Source: JBJFCE01 sp051888775 (lineage in GTDB: Bacteria > Bacillota > Clostridia > Lachnospirales > Lachnospiraceae). Taken from it: 19,599 bases of DNA. The position numbers were made by a program, and so were the translations under genes. This document shows positions 1-6,182 of this stretch, in pieces (within the stretch, counting starts at the first letter, position 1; the number at the start of each line of letters is the position of its first letter). The notes under the pieces were generated by a model that made no database searches, had not been told where the DNA came from, and worked only from the letters and a program-made list of their open reading frames with translations. The stretch spans positions 1 to 19,599 of the forward strand of contig JBJFCE010000011.1 of the NCBI GenBank assembly GCA_051888775.1, given 5' to 3'.

Positions 1-39
1 CTTTTTCGTATTATTTCTTAGGAAACTATATATCCTTTA

Positions 40-546
40 TTACTGTGCTGTTGCATCCCCGGTAGTATCTCCCGTGCCGTCATCTGTCTGATCTGCACCG
101 TCCTCAGGTACCGGTGTTGCAGTTACCTCTACCTCGCGTTCAAACTGTTCCAGATAATCACTCTTAATATAAGCAATACCGTCCTTATATTCAATCTTGG
201 TCCAACCATTATCCAGCGCTTCCAACATCACGAATTCCGATCCTTTTTCCGCACTTCCGAGCTTATTGCCATTAATACTTGCATCATCTCTGACGTTCAC
301 CGTCTCCGTTGTACGTACCATCTGTACCGTAATCGTGCTGATCTGTGGTTCATCGGGAACCTCTGTCACTTCCGGTATCGGCGTATCCGTAGGTGGTGTT
401 TCTATCACTTCCGAGACTTGCTGCCCCGTTTTATCCGAATCACTTACGTTCGGTCGGATACTTAGTTTTATACTAATTGCTATCACCGCTATTCCGAGAC
501 ATATGATAAATCCCATCAGTATCGCTGTCAACGTATTCTTATTCAT
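40..546 (-). CDS. Membrane-anchored bacterial SH3 (SH3b) domain protein
   Basis: A protein of about 168 residues that probably sits in the membrane with its C-terminal part outside the cell. Seen: a single hydrophobic segment at about residues 6-28, a Pro/Thr/Glu-rich spacer (about 35-70), then an SH3b-like fold (about 76-134) with the typical VNVRDDAS, GNKLGSAEKG, GWTKIEY and GIAYIKSDYL signatures, and an Asp/Gly/Thr-rich acidic tail. SH3b domains commonly bind peptidoglycan or cell-wall peptides, so an envelope role is inferred; no catalytic domain is present. Two ATG codons are possible, at 552 and 546. The second is chosen because the GGGG of the only nearby Shine-Dalgarno-like stretch lies about 8-9 nt from it and only about 2-3 nt from the first. 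It lies downstream of the zinc-ribbon/TcaA-like operon on the same strand, but a terminator and a repeat separate them. Confidence 0.8.
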   Translation of the reverse strand: MNKNTLTAILMGFIICLGIAVIAISIKLSIRPNVSDSDKTGQQVSEVIETPPTDTPIPEVTEVPDEPQISTITVQMVRTTETVNVRDDASINGNKLGSAEKGSEFVMLEALDNGWTKIEYKDGIAYIKSDYLEQFEREVEVTATPVPEDGADQTDDGTGDTTGDATAQ

Positions 547-608
547 CCGCATATACCCCGTATTCTTTTGTTTTATCCTAATTGTAGTAATATAGTCCGA
601 CTGTCCTC

Positions 609-706
609 CGCCATGCCCATTCGGGCACCTGCGGTGTCCTCATTCACGGGCTTCGCCCTATGTCTGCAGCCGGAGTCAAATTCGCCTGCAAGCAGTCGAT
701 TTGACT
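609..706. repeat. Intergenic repeat element, copy 1 (lacks one arm)
   Basis: A 98-bp block that recurs identically at 728-825, offset by 119 bp. It contains two short GC-rich hairpins (GCCCATTCGGGC and GGGCTTCGCCC), then the left arm of a long palindrome (GTCTGCAGCCGGAGTCAAAT). The matching right arm is lost after TTGACT, so the long stem cannot form fully here. The flanking GCTCATT and CCGTA resemble the flank of copy 2, which suggests a small internal deletion in this copy. No convincing reading frame runs through it. Confidence 0.85.
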
Positions 707-727
707 TTATTGCTCATTTTCACCGTA

Positions 728-843
728 CGCCATGCCCATTCGGGCACCTGCGGTGTCCTCATTCACGGGCTTCGCCCTATGTCTGCAGCCGGAGTCAAAT
801 TCGCCTGCAAGCAGTCGATTTGACTCCGGCTGCAGACGCATGG
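728..843. repeat. Intergenic repeat element, copy 2 (complete palindrome)
   Basis: This is the full form of the repeat. A perfect 20-bp inverted repeat (781-800 with 818-837) encloses a small CTGC-AA-GCAG hairpin. The outermost bases, CCATGC (730-735) and GCATGG (838-843), are also complementary, so the unit is bounded by terminal inverted repeats. This layout resembles REP/BIME-like or MITE-like intergenic elements; which class applies is inference. It lies between the terminator of the TcaA-like gene and the SH3b gene and could fold in a transcript from either strand. Confidence 0.8.
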
Positions 844-886
844 CTCATTGCTTACGTGTACATTATATCATATCTTTTGATAAAAC

Positions 887-921
887 AAAACCCCGACAGT
901 ACTTTTTCCTGTCAGGGTTTT
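887..921 (-). terminator. Rho-independent terminator of the zinc-ribbon/TcaA-like operon
   Basis: Arms AAAACCCCGACAG and CTGTCAGGGTTTT pair with a single mismatch around a short loop. Read on the minus strand, the stem is followed by a T-rich tract (TTTTGTTTT). It starts about 45 nt after the stop of the gene ending at 967. The A-rich upstream side means it could also terminate plus-strand transcripts. Confidence 0.85.
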
Positions 922-966
922 GCAAAATTATGGTCTGCCGTTACTAAAAGCTATCCGGCAGTTCGC

Positions 967-2121
967 TTACCATGCATAAATGGAACTGTATACATAGAAG
1001 TAGGTTAAAACCCACTCTCCATCAACATAACGATACTCAAAGGTTGCATCGCCATATCCTGAATCACTGCTCTGCTCATACCTATCGGTCCACCAGTCAA
1101 GTGTCTGATATGTATAATCCTCATAGAATTCCAAGGTAAGGGTTATTTCCAAATCACCGGATTCATAATCATAAGAATAATAATCAATCTCTCCGGTAAA
1201 ATCCGATAAATCCACAGATTCAAAGAATCCATCATAAATATACAGATCATATTTGATACTGTCATAACCATTCTGCAGATAAGAAGGATCAACTAAATCA
1301 TACGCCTTTGCTTCCTCCAGAACTGCACAGGTTTCTTCCTGATTGATTGCATCCTGATATACAACTTCCAGCGTATTATAGGAACGCTCGATCAGTGTAT
1401 CAGCCAGATCTTCTGCCAGATATGGCTGAGAAACATAAAAATATGTACTGTATGGACTGACTTCCAATTTATCCGTATAGGGCTGATATACATCCGCACC
1501 TGATACCTCTACGATATAATCTCCGATATACATGCGGTCAATTGTGTAGGATGTCTCATAGTCAGATAAATAGTCTTCCTCACCGATTCTACAGTTACTG
1601 CTGTCCAGTACCAGACCGTTCATCGTAATGGTCACATCCTTCGGTGCCGTAATCGTTACATCCTCTGCGTAGATATCCTGTAATTCAACCTCATAATCTT
1701 TAAAGAGCAGATATCGTTTCTCGTCCTGCTCATGCAGCTTGATCGTAACATATCCGTTATCATAGCTCATGGAATATACATTGTTGCCTTCGGAAAAGAT
1801 CTCATAATCTTCACATCCGGCAATCTCTAAGCTTGCCATTGCAGTGGCATATGTACTCTGGTTGATAAATGCATTCTCTTCCTCAGCCGGCTCCAGATAT
1901 CCGTATGCAGTAGCATAATCTCCTGCCAATAATGCCTTAAAATAATTCTCTGCTGTCAGCTTCGGATCGTTATATTTCTTAATAAACTGAACTGCTCCGA
2001 CAATACCTACGATGATCAGAACCAGCTCTACCAGAAAGATGATCAGACGCAGAGTAGGATTTTTCTTTTTTTCCTGATTTGTTGTAGCCTGTGCTGCTAC
2101 ATCTTTATTTTTCTTAGCCAT
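967..2121 (-). CDS. TcaA-like single-span membrane protein with large extracytoplasmic region
   Basis: 384 residues. Seen: a basic, polar N-terminus (about 1-22), one hydrophobic span (about 24-46), then a long extracellular region rich in Asp, Glu and Tyr. The first outside segment (LTAENYFKALLAGDYATAYG, about 55 onward) has the look of an NTF2-like domain. A later segment (KDVTITMNGLVL and IGDYIVEVSGADVYQPYTD) resembles the small beta domains of TcaA-type proteins, which in staphylococci affect glycopeptide sensitivity and cell-wall stress. TcaA proteins normally carry an N-terminal zinc ribbon; here that ribbon is on the neighbouring upstream protein instead. Start ATG at 2121 has AGGAGGG whose first bases overlap the stop codon of the upstream gene, 11 nt away, so translation is probably coupled. 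Function is inferred at family level only. Confidence 0.72.
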   Translation of the reverse strand: MAKKNKDVAAQATTNQEKKKNPTLRLIIFLVELVLIIVGIVGAVQFIKKYNDPKLTAENYFKALLAGDYATAYGYLEPAEEENAFINQSTYATAMASLEIAGCEDYEIFSEGNNVYSMSYDNGYVTIKLHEQDEKRYLLFKDYEVELQDIYAEDVTITAPKDVTITMNGLVLDSSNCRIGEEDYLSDYETSYTIDRMYIGDYIVEVSGADVYQPYTDKLEVSPYSTYFYVSQPYLAEDLADTLIERSYNTLEVVYQDAINQEETCAVLEEAKAYDLVDPSYLQNGYDSIKYDLYIYDGFFESVDLSDFTGEIDYYSYDYESGDLEITLTLEFYEDYTYQTLDWWTDRYEQSSDSGYGDATFEYRYVDGEWVLTYFYVYSSIYAW

Positions 2122-2132
2122 GACTCACCCTC

Positions 2133-3518
2133 CTATTCCATTTCCGACAACTCTTCGTCTGCATATCCCCATTCATTATCAAGGAACTCTTCAATCAGTT
2201 CTATATTGGCAACCTCATACTCGTTCATCACATCGCTCAAGGACTGAATGCTGTCATCCATAAAGGAAAGTGTCGGATTATACCATGATTTTGCTTCAAA
2301 ATAAGTACCAAGATCATAATCCAGCTCTGACATATCAAAGCCTGCTCTTGCATACATTTCAAAATATGCCATGAATAATTCGTCTTCTGTATAATTCCAA
2401 AGCTCATCATATTCCAGATAACGGCTGTTACTATCCGCTATAATGTAGCCATTTGCCATTTCCTGTGCTTCCTGATATGCTTCGTTTTCAGGAATCTCCA
2501 AAGAGAATGATTTACCGGACATATCGCTGCTTAACACCTCTGTCTGATTTGACTTTGGATTCTCTGTAATCGCTGTAGCCTGAACCTCATTTGCACTTAA
2601 TTCATCCGCCTTCGGCTTGCCAAATATCATAACCAGAACAAATGCCGCGATTGCTACAACTGCCAGAATACCGAAGATCACATCTACCACCATCGGCATT
2701 ACAAATTTCTTCCTAGGCGGCATCTGCGCATACTGCATACCGTTATTCATCATCGGTGTACCATACTGCATTCCTGCCTGAGGATTTCCATATGCCATAC
2801 CCGCCTGCGGATTCTCATAGTTCATCTGCTGCATCTGAGGATTGCCATATGGCATCTGCTGCATCTGAGGATTCATCTGCGGATTAGTATACTGCATCTG
2901 TGCTGCATTCGGCTGTACACCCGGCATAGCGTCCATCGGTGTGATTGCAATTGTCTTAGAGTCTTCCTCCATTCCCTGCATACTTCCGGCAGACGTTGTC
3001 TCTGCTACGGGTGCTGCCTCTGTTACAAGCGCTGCCTCTGCTACGGGTGCTGCCTCTGTTGCAGGCGCTACCTCTGCTACGGGTGCTGCCTCTGTTGCAG
3101 GCGCTGCCTCTGCTACGGGTGCTGCCTCTGTTGCAGGCGCTGCCTCTGCTACGGGTGCTGCNNNNNNNNNNNNNNNNNNNNNNNNNNNNNNNNNNNNNNN
3201 NNNNNNNNNNNNNNNNNNNNNNNNNNNNNNNNNNNNNNNNNNNNNNNNNNNNNNNNNNNNNCTCTGTTACAGGAGTTGTTTCCGGTGCNNNNNNNNNNNN
3301 NNNNNNNNNNNNNNNNNNNNNNNNNNNNNNNNNNNNNNNNNNNNNNNNNNNNNNNNNNNNNNNNNNNNNNNNNNNNNNNNNNNNNNNNCAGGCGCTGCCT
3401 CTGCTACGGGTGCTGCCTCTGTTACAGGAGTTGTTTCCGGTGCGGTCAGTCTGGTGCCGCAATTCGTACAAAATCCGCTACCGTCAGGGATCTGTGCGCC
3501 ACAATTCGTACAAAACAT
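2133..3518 (-). CDS. Zinc-ribbon, repeat-rich membrane protein (interrupted by two assembly gaps)
   Basis: One gene, although the N runs break its frame. The N-terminus is a zinc ribbon with Cys3, Cys6, Cys17 and Cys20 (CTNC...CTNC). Then comes an Ala/Pro/Val/Thr/Glu repeat (units like AAPVAEAAPATE), a Pro/Gln/Met/Tyr-rich stretch with NPQ and YGNPQAGM repeats, one membrane span (about GILAVVAIAAFVLVMIFG), and an acidic extracytoplasmic tail with a segment ELDYDLGTYF. The outer parts are in the same frame (3518 to 2981 is 537 nt). The island between the gaps reads APETTPVTE only if the first gap, reading from the start, is 2 mod 3 and the second 0 mod 3; the 100-N runs are therefore placeholders. 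Start ATG at 3518 has AAGGAG upstream. It is followed 11 nt later by the TcaA-like gene. A sensor or scaffold role at the membrane is inference. Confidence 0.8.
3162..3261. other. Assembly gap (100 N) inside the zinc-ribbon gene
   Basis: Exactly 100 undetermined bases, flanked by the GCTGCCTCTG...-type tandem repeat coding for Ala/Pro/Val/Glu units. The round length and the frame conflict with the flanks show that the true length is unknown. Confidence 0.98.
3289..3388. other. Second assembly gap (100 N) inside the zinc-ribbon gene
   Basis: A second run of exactly 100 N. The 27-base island between the two gaps (3262-3288) is identical to 3416-3442, so the island may be a misplaced repeat copy rather than a true second occurrence. 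Confidence 0.98.
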
Positions 3519-3577
3519 ACTCTCTCTTCTCCTTTTCTGATTCCACCTTGTTTACAATTTAAGAACTGTTTCTACTC

Positions 3578-4003
3578 TTACTGATTATTGCTCATGAACT
3601 TATCCAACAGCTTATCTATCACCCCAAAACGGATTTCTTTCATCTTCAGTGCCATAAAGCCCATCACAATCAACAGAACCTCTTCTACCACATTGATGAT
3701 CAGCTTAATGAAAGAAGTAAGGTTGCCCGGAATAGACAGCCATTTTGCGTCCTTGGAAAACCAATGAACAATCGTATTCAAAAGGCTTACCGCATCATCT
3801 ACCCAGCCTACTGCAATGCCAAGAAGAGCAAATACGATCACAACTCCGATCATCTTCGCTGCCTGCCTTTTCACCCATGCATTGTCTTCCATGATCAGCA
3901 TTGCACCTGCCAGCAGAACCGCCGGTGTAAAGGAAATTGCCCCTAAGAAATACATAGCTGCACCTACCAGTGCAATGGATACTCCCAATTTTGTCTTTAA
4001 CAT
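3578..4003 (-). CDS. Small multi-spanning membrane protein, unknown function
   Basis: 141 residues, not recognised as a named family. Seen: a hydrophobic N-terminal region that could form one hairpin or two spans (about 6-38), a second span (about 50-68, MIGVVIVFALLGIAVGWVDD), an amphipathic stretch, and a last span (about 98-119), then a short basic tail. No catalytic motif. The start ATG at 4003 has GGGAGG about 7 nt upstream. It is the first gene of the operon with the zinc-ribbon and TcaA-like genes (59 nt to the next gene) and has the only obvious promoter of the group. Its co-transcription with two membrane proteins suggests an envelope role, which is inference. Confidence 0.7.
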   Translation of the reverse strand: MLKTKLGVSIALVGAAMYFLGAISFTPAVLLAGAMLIMEDNAWVKRQAAKMIGVVIVFALLGIAVGWVDDAVSLLNTIVHWFSKDAKWLSIPGNLTSFIKLIINVVEEVLLIVMGFMALKMKEIRFGVIDKLLDKFMSNNQ

Positions 4004-4064
4004 GTTTTATCCTCCCGATTCATTCTTATGCTCTATGAATTATATTCACAGACCTATCTCTTTT

Positions 4065-4093
4065 ATTATAGTCTATACCCCGCCTGTTTTCAA
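4065..4093 (-). promoter_or_regulatory. SigA-type promoter of the envelope operon
   Basis: On the minus strand, TTGAAA (4088-4093) and a perfect TATAAT (4065-4070) are separated by 17 nt. The expected transcript starts near 4058, giving a leader of about 55 nt before the ATG at 4003. Confidence 0.8.
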
Positions 4094-4126
4094 CAAATTT
4101 CTACCGCAATCGTAGGTGACACTTTG

Positions 4127-4159
4127 CAACCGTGTGTTGCGTTCCGACGGTTGTTTTTT
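4127..4159 (+). terminator. Terminator-like hairpin upstream of the rRNA methyltransferase
   Basis: CAACCGT (4127-4133) pairs perfectly with ACGGTTG (4147-4153), followed by six T. No plus-strand gene lies just upstream, so what it would terminate is unclear. It overlaps the -35 box of the promoter at 4151-4179. It may block read-through from a divergent or unseen short transcript. Confidence 0.45.
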
Positions 4160-4179
4160 CACTTTATCTGTACTATACT
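4151..4179 (+). promoter_or_regulatory. Probable promoter of the rRNA methyltransferase gene
   Basis: TTGTTT (4151-4156) and TATACT (4174-4179) with 17-nt spacing on the plus strand. The leader to the ATG at 4256 would be about 70 nt. It is divergent from the envelope-operon promoter. Confidence 0.6.
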
Positions 4180-4255
4180 TGATGCTGGAAGTATTCTGCG
4201 GATATCCCATTCGCAACTGATACTCCCAATCAATGATTCTGACAGGAGCTGGAAC

Positions 4256-5458
4256 ATGCACGATACGATTGTAACACTAAAAAAGGGGGAGGGCCGCACC
4301 GTCAAAGCCGGCGGTATGTGGGTCTTTGATAACGAAATTGCCAATATAAACGGCAGCTTTGAAAATGGCGACATCGTCACAGTCGCAGATTTTGACGGCT
4401 ATTTTCTCGGCTACGGCTTTATCAACACAAATTCTAAGATCACCATACGTCTGATGTCCCGTAAAAAAGAGCATGTCATAGACCGTGCATTTCTGGAAAC
4501 GCGCATCAGAAACGCATGGAACTACCGAAAAGAAACGATTGATACCGGATGCTGCCGCATGATCTTCGGCGAGGCTGACTGGCTTCCGGGCATTGTCATC
4601 GACAAATTCTCCGATGTACTCGTCGTGGAATCTCTGGCCCTGGGAATCGACCGTCTCAAGCCGCAGATCCTTGAGATTCTTACAAAAATGCTGGCAGAAG
4701 ACGGTATCTGCATCCGTGGCATTTATGAACGAAGCGATGCCAAAGTACGCCTCCAGGAAGGCATGGAACGCTACAAAGGCTTTATCGGTGAGCCGTTTGA
4801 TACCCGTGTCCCGATCGAGGAAAACGGTGTTAAATATATTGTAGATGTTGAAGACGGTCAGAAAACCGGCTTTTTCCTTGACCAGAAAAACAACCGCAAA
4901 TCTATCTGGAAGCTCTGCCCCGGCAAAAAAGTACTGGACTGCTTTACACATACCGGCTCCTTTGCCTTAAATGCGGGCATGGCAGGCGCATCAGAGGTAC
5001 TCGGTGTCGATGCCTCCATGACAGGCATCACACAGGCAGAGGAAAACGCCAGACTGAACGGACTGGAAGACCGTGTGAAATTTATGTGCGCGGATGTCTT
5101 TGAACTGCTGCCGCAGCTGGAAACCCAGGGCGAATCCTATGATGTCGTCATTCTTGATCCTCCTGCTTTTACCAAATCCCGCAATTCCATAAAGAATGCA
5201 GTAAAAGGCTACCGCGAGATCAATCTGCGCGGCATGAAGCTCGTACGTGACAACGGCTATCTGGTGACCTGTTCCTGCTCTCATTTCATGGACCCTGCGC
5301 TTTTTAGCAAGACGATCCGGGAAGCGGCCCACGGTGCCCATAAACGTCTGCGCCAGGTCGAGTTCCGCACACAGGCATGCGACCACCCGATCCTTTGGGC
5401 AGCGGATGAGTCTTATTATCTGAAGTTCTATATTTTTCAGGTGTGTGAGGAACTGTAA
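4256..5458 (+). CDS. rlmI: RlmI/RlmK-family 23S rRNA (cytosine/guanosine) methyltransferase
   Basis: 400 residues, a normal length for the COG1092 family, which uses S-adenosylmethionine to methylate 23S rRNA (m5C1962 for E. coli RlmI). Seen: an N-terminal PUA-like RNA-binding region (about 1-75, GEGRTVKAGGMWVFDNEI), a linker domain, and a Rossmann methyltransferase domain with VLDCFTHTGSFALNAG, the DPPAF motif starting at residue 301 and the catalytic-type TCSCSH at about 338-343. The open frame runs on upstream to 4028, but ATG at 4256 is chosen because AGGAG lies 7 nt before it and the family N-terminus begins there; the extra upstream residues cover the promoter. The next gene follows after 12 nt. 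The symbol is by family; the exact target base is not proven. Confidence 0.9.
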   Translation: MHDTIVTLKKGEGRTVKAGGMWVFDNEIANINGSFENGDIVTVADFDGYFLGYGFINTNSKITIRLMSRKKEHVIDRAFLETRIRNAWNYRKETIDTGCCRMIFGEADWLPGIVIDKFSDVLVVESLALGIDRLKPQILEILTKMLAEDGICIRGIYERSDAKVRLQEGMERYKGFIGEPFDTRVPIEENGVKYIVDVEDGQKTGFFLDQKNNRKSIWKLCPGKKVLDCFTHTGSFALNAGMAGASEVLGVDASMTGITQAEENARLNGLEDRVKFMCADVFELLPQLETQGESYDVVILDPPAFTKSRNSIKNAVKGYREINLRGMKLVRDNGYLVTCSCSHFMDPALFSKTIREAAHGAHKRLRQVEFRTQACDHPILWAADESYYLKFYIFQVCEEL

Positions 5459-5470
5459 CAGGAGATTCTT

Positions 5471-5842
5471 ATGAGAAAACGTATGATAAAATATTTAAAA
5501 TCCATAGACACACTGTTAAATCAGCAGGCACCTTCCAATGATTATGACAGGATCCGTAAAGAGCATCTTGTTCAGATTCAATTTTTTCAACATGAACGCC
5601 TGATTCATCTGATCGTGACCTGCCTGTTCGCAGTCCTTGCTTTTGCTGTTTTTATTACACTGCTGTTTTCGTTTTCTATCGGTCTGCTCGTTTTGTTCGT
5701 CGCGCTTTTAGTGCTTCTGATCCCCTATATCAGGCACTACTATTTTCTGGAAAACGGCGTACAGAAAATGTACGAACAATATGACAGGATCTATGAACTC
5801 TGCAGGAAAGACACCGAAAAAGCTCACAAAAGCGAAAAATAG
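5471..5842 (+). CDS. Small two-span membrane protein, conserved hypothetical type
   Basis: 123 residues. Seen: a charged cytoplasmic N-terminus (about 1-45), two adjacent hydrophobic spans (about 46-67 and 69-90) separated by only a short turn, then a charged helical C-terminus with several Tyr and Lys. This hairpin layout puts both ends on the same side of the membrane, probably inside. ATG at 5471 has AGGAG 6 nt upstream, directly after the methyltransferase stop, so the two are likely one transcript. No motif gives a function. The tRNA-Thr promoter begins only 2 nt after its stop codon. Confidence 0.72.
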   Translation: MRKRMIKYLKSIDTLLNQQAPSNDYDRIRKEHLVQIQFFQHERLIHLIVTCLFAVLAFAVFITLLFSFSIGLLVLFVALLVLLIPYIRHYYFLENGVQKMYEQYDRIYELCRKDTEKAHKSEK

Positions 5843-5844
5843 AA

Positions 5845-5872
5845 TTGACAAGCCTATGCTGTTTATGATAAT
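5845..5872 (+). promoter_or_regulatory. Promoter of tRNA-Thr
   Basis: A perfect TTGACA (5845-5850) and GATAAT (5867-5872) with 16-nt spacing; an overlapping TAATAT at 18-nt spacing is an alternative. The tRNA begins about 33 nt after the -10 box. Confidence 0.75.
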
Positions 5873-5905
5873 ATAGCACTCGGTGACAACGATAAGTTGT
5901 ACTAA

Positions 5906-5978
5906 GCTGCCGTGGCTCAGTCGGTAGAGCGTCGCATTGGTAGTGCGGAGGTCACGGGTCCGATTCCCGTCGGCAGCT
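5906..5978 (+). tRNA. tRNA-Thr (anticodon GGU)
   Basis: 73 nt that fold as a cloverleaf: acceptor GCTGCCG with CGGCAGC, D-stem GCTC/GAGC, anticodon stem TCGCA/TGCGG with loop TTGGTAG (anticodon GGT at 5939-5941), T-stem ACGGG/CCCGT with loop TCCGATT, and discriminator T. CCA is not encoded. It reads ACC and ACU codons. Confidence 0.95.
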
Positions 5979-5985
5979 TTACGCA

Positions 5986-6026
5986 AAAAGGCGCAAACCC
6001 AGGAAACATAAGGGTTTGCGCCTTTT
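5986..6026 (+). terminator. Terminator after tRNA-Thr, likely bidirectional
   Basis: Fifteen-base perfect arms (AAAAGGCGCAAACCC and GGGTTTGCGCCTTTT) around an 11-nt loop, ending in a T tract on the plus strand and an A tract at the start. On the minus strand it also ends in T's, so it probably also stops the adenine deaminase transcript. Confidence 0.9.
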
Positions 6027-6066
6027 CTATTTCTTTCTATATCTGCCTATAATAATCATAAATAGA

Positions 6067-6113
6067 GGTAGTCAAAAGGTAGTCATAGGCACTTTTTTCA
6101 AAAAAAGTAGTCA
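6067..6113. repeat. Three GTAGTCA direct repeats downstream of tRNA-Thr
   Basis: GTAGTCA occurs at 6068-6074, 6079-6085 and 6107-6113, the first two as GGTAGTCA spaced 11 nt apart. A small hairpin ACTTTTTT-C-AAAAAAAGT lies before the third copy. The remaining sequence to 6182 is AT-rich without a gene. Iterated short repeats next to a tRNA 3' end recall arm-type integrase binding sites; that is inference, and no integrase or second tRNA 3' copy is seen. Confidence 0.5.
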
Positions 6114-6182
6114 GATTTATGCCCTAATTATATCCCTTTTCTACCCTCGTTATATATTAATTTTTAATATCCTTACAATTTT

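Noticed and set aside
609..843. CRISPR array
   Set aside because: Only two copies of a 98-bp block at 119-bp offset with a long palindrome; no short repeats with unique spacers and no cas genes.
568..1008. A 146-codon plus-strand open frame through the intergenic repeat
   Set aside because: It runs through both repeat copies and the terminator hairpin, has no ribosome site, and its composition mirrors the repeat rather than a protein.
2941..3562. Plus-strand open frames over the Ala/Pro/Glu repeat and N gaps
   Set aside because: They are antisense shadows of the repeat-rich zinc-ribbon gene; translated N runs are not evidence.
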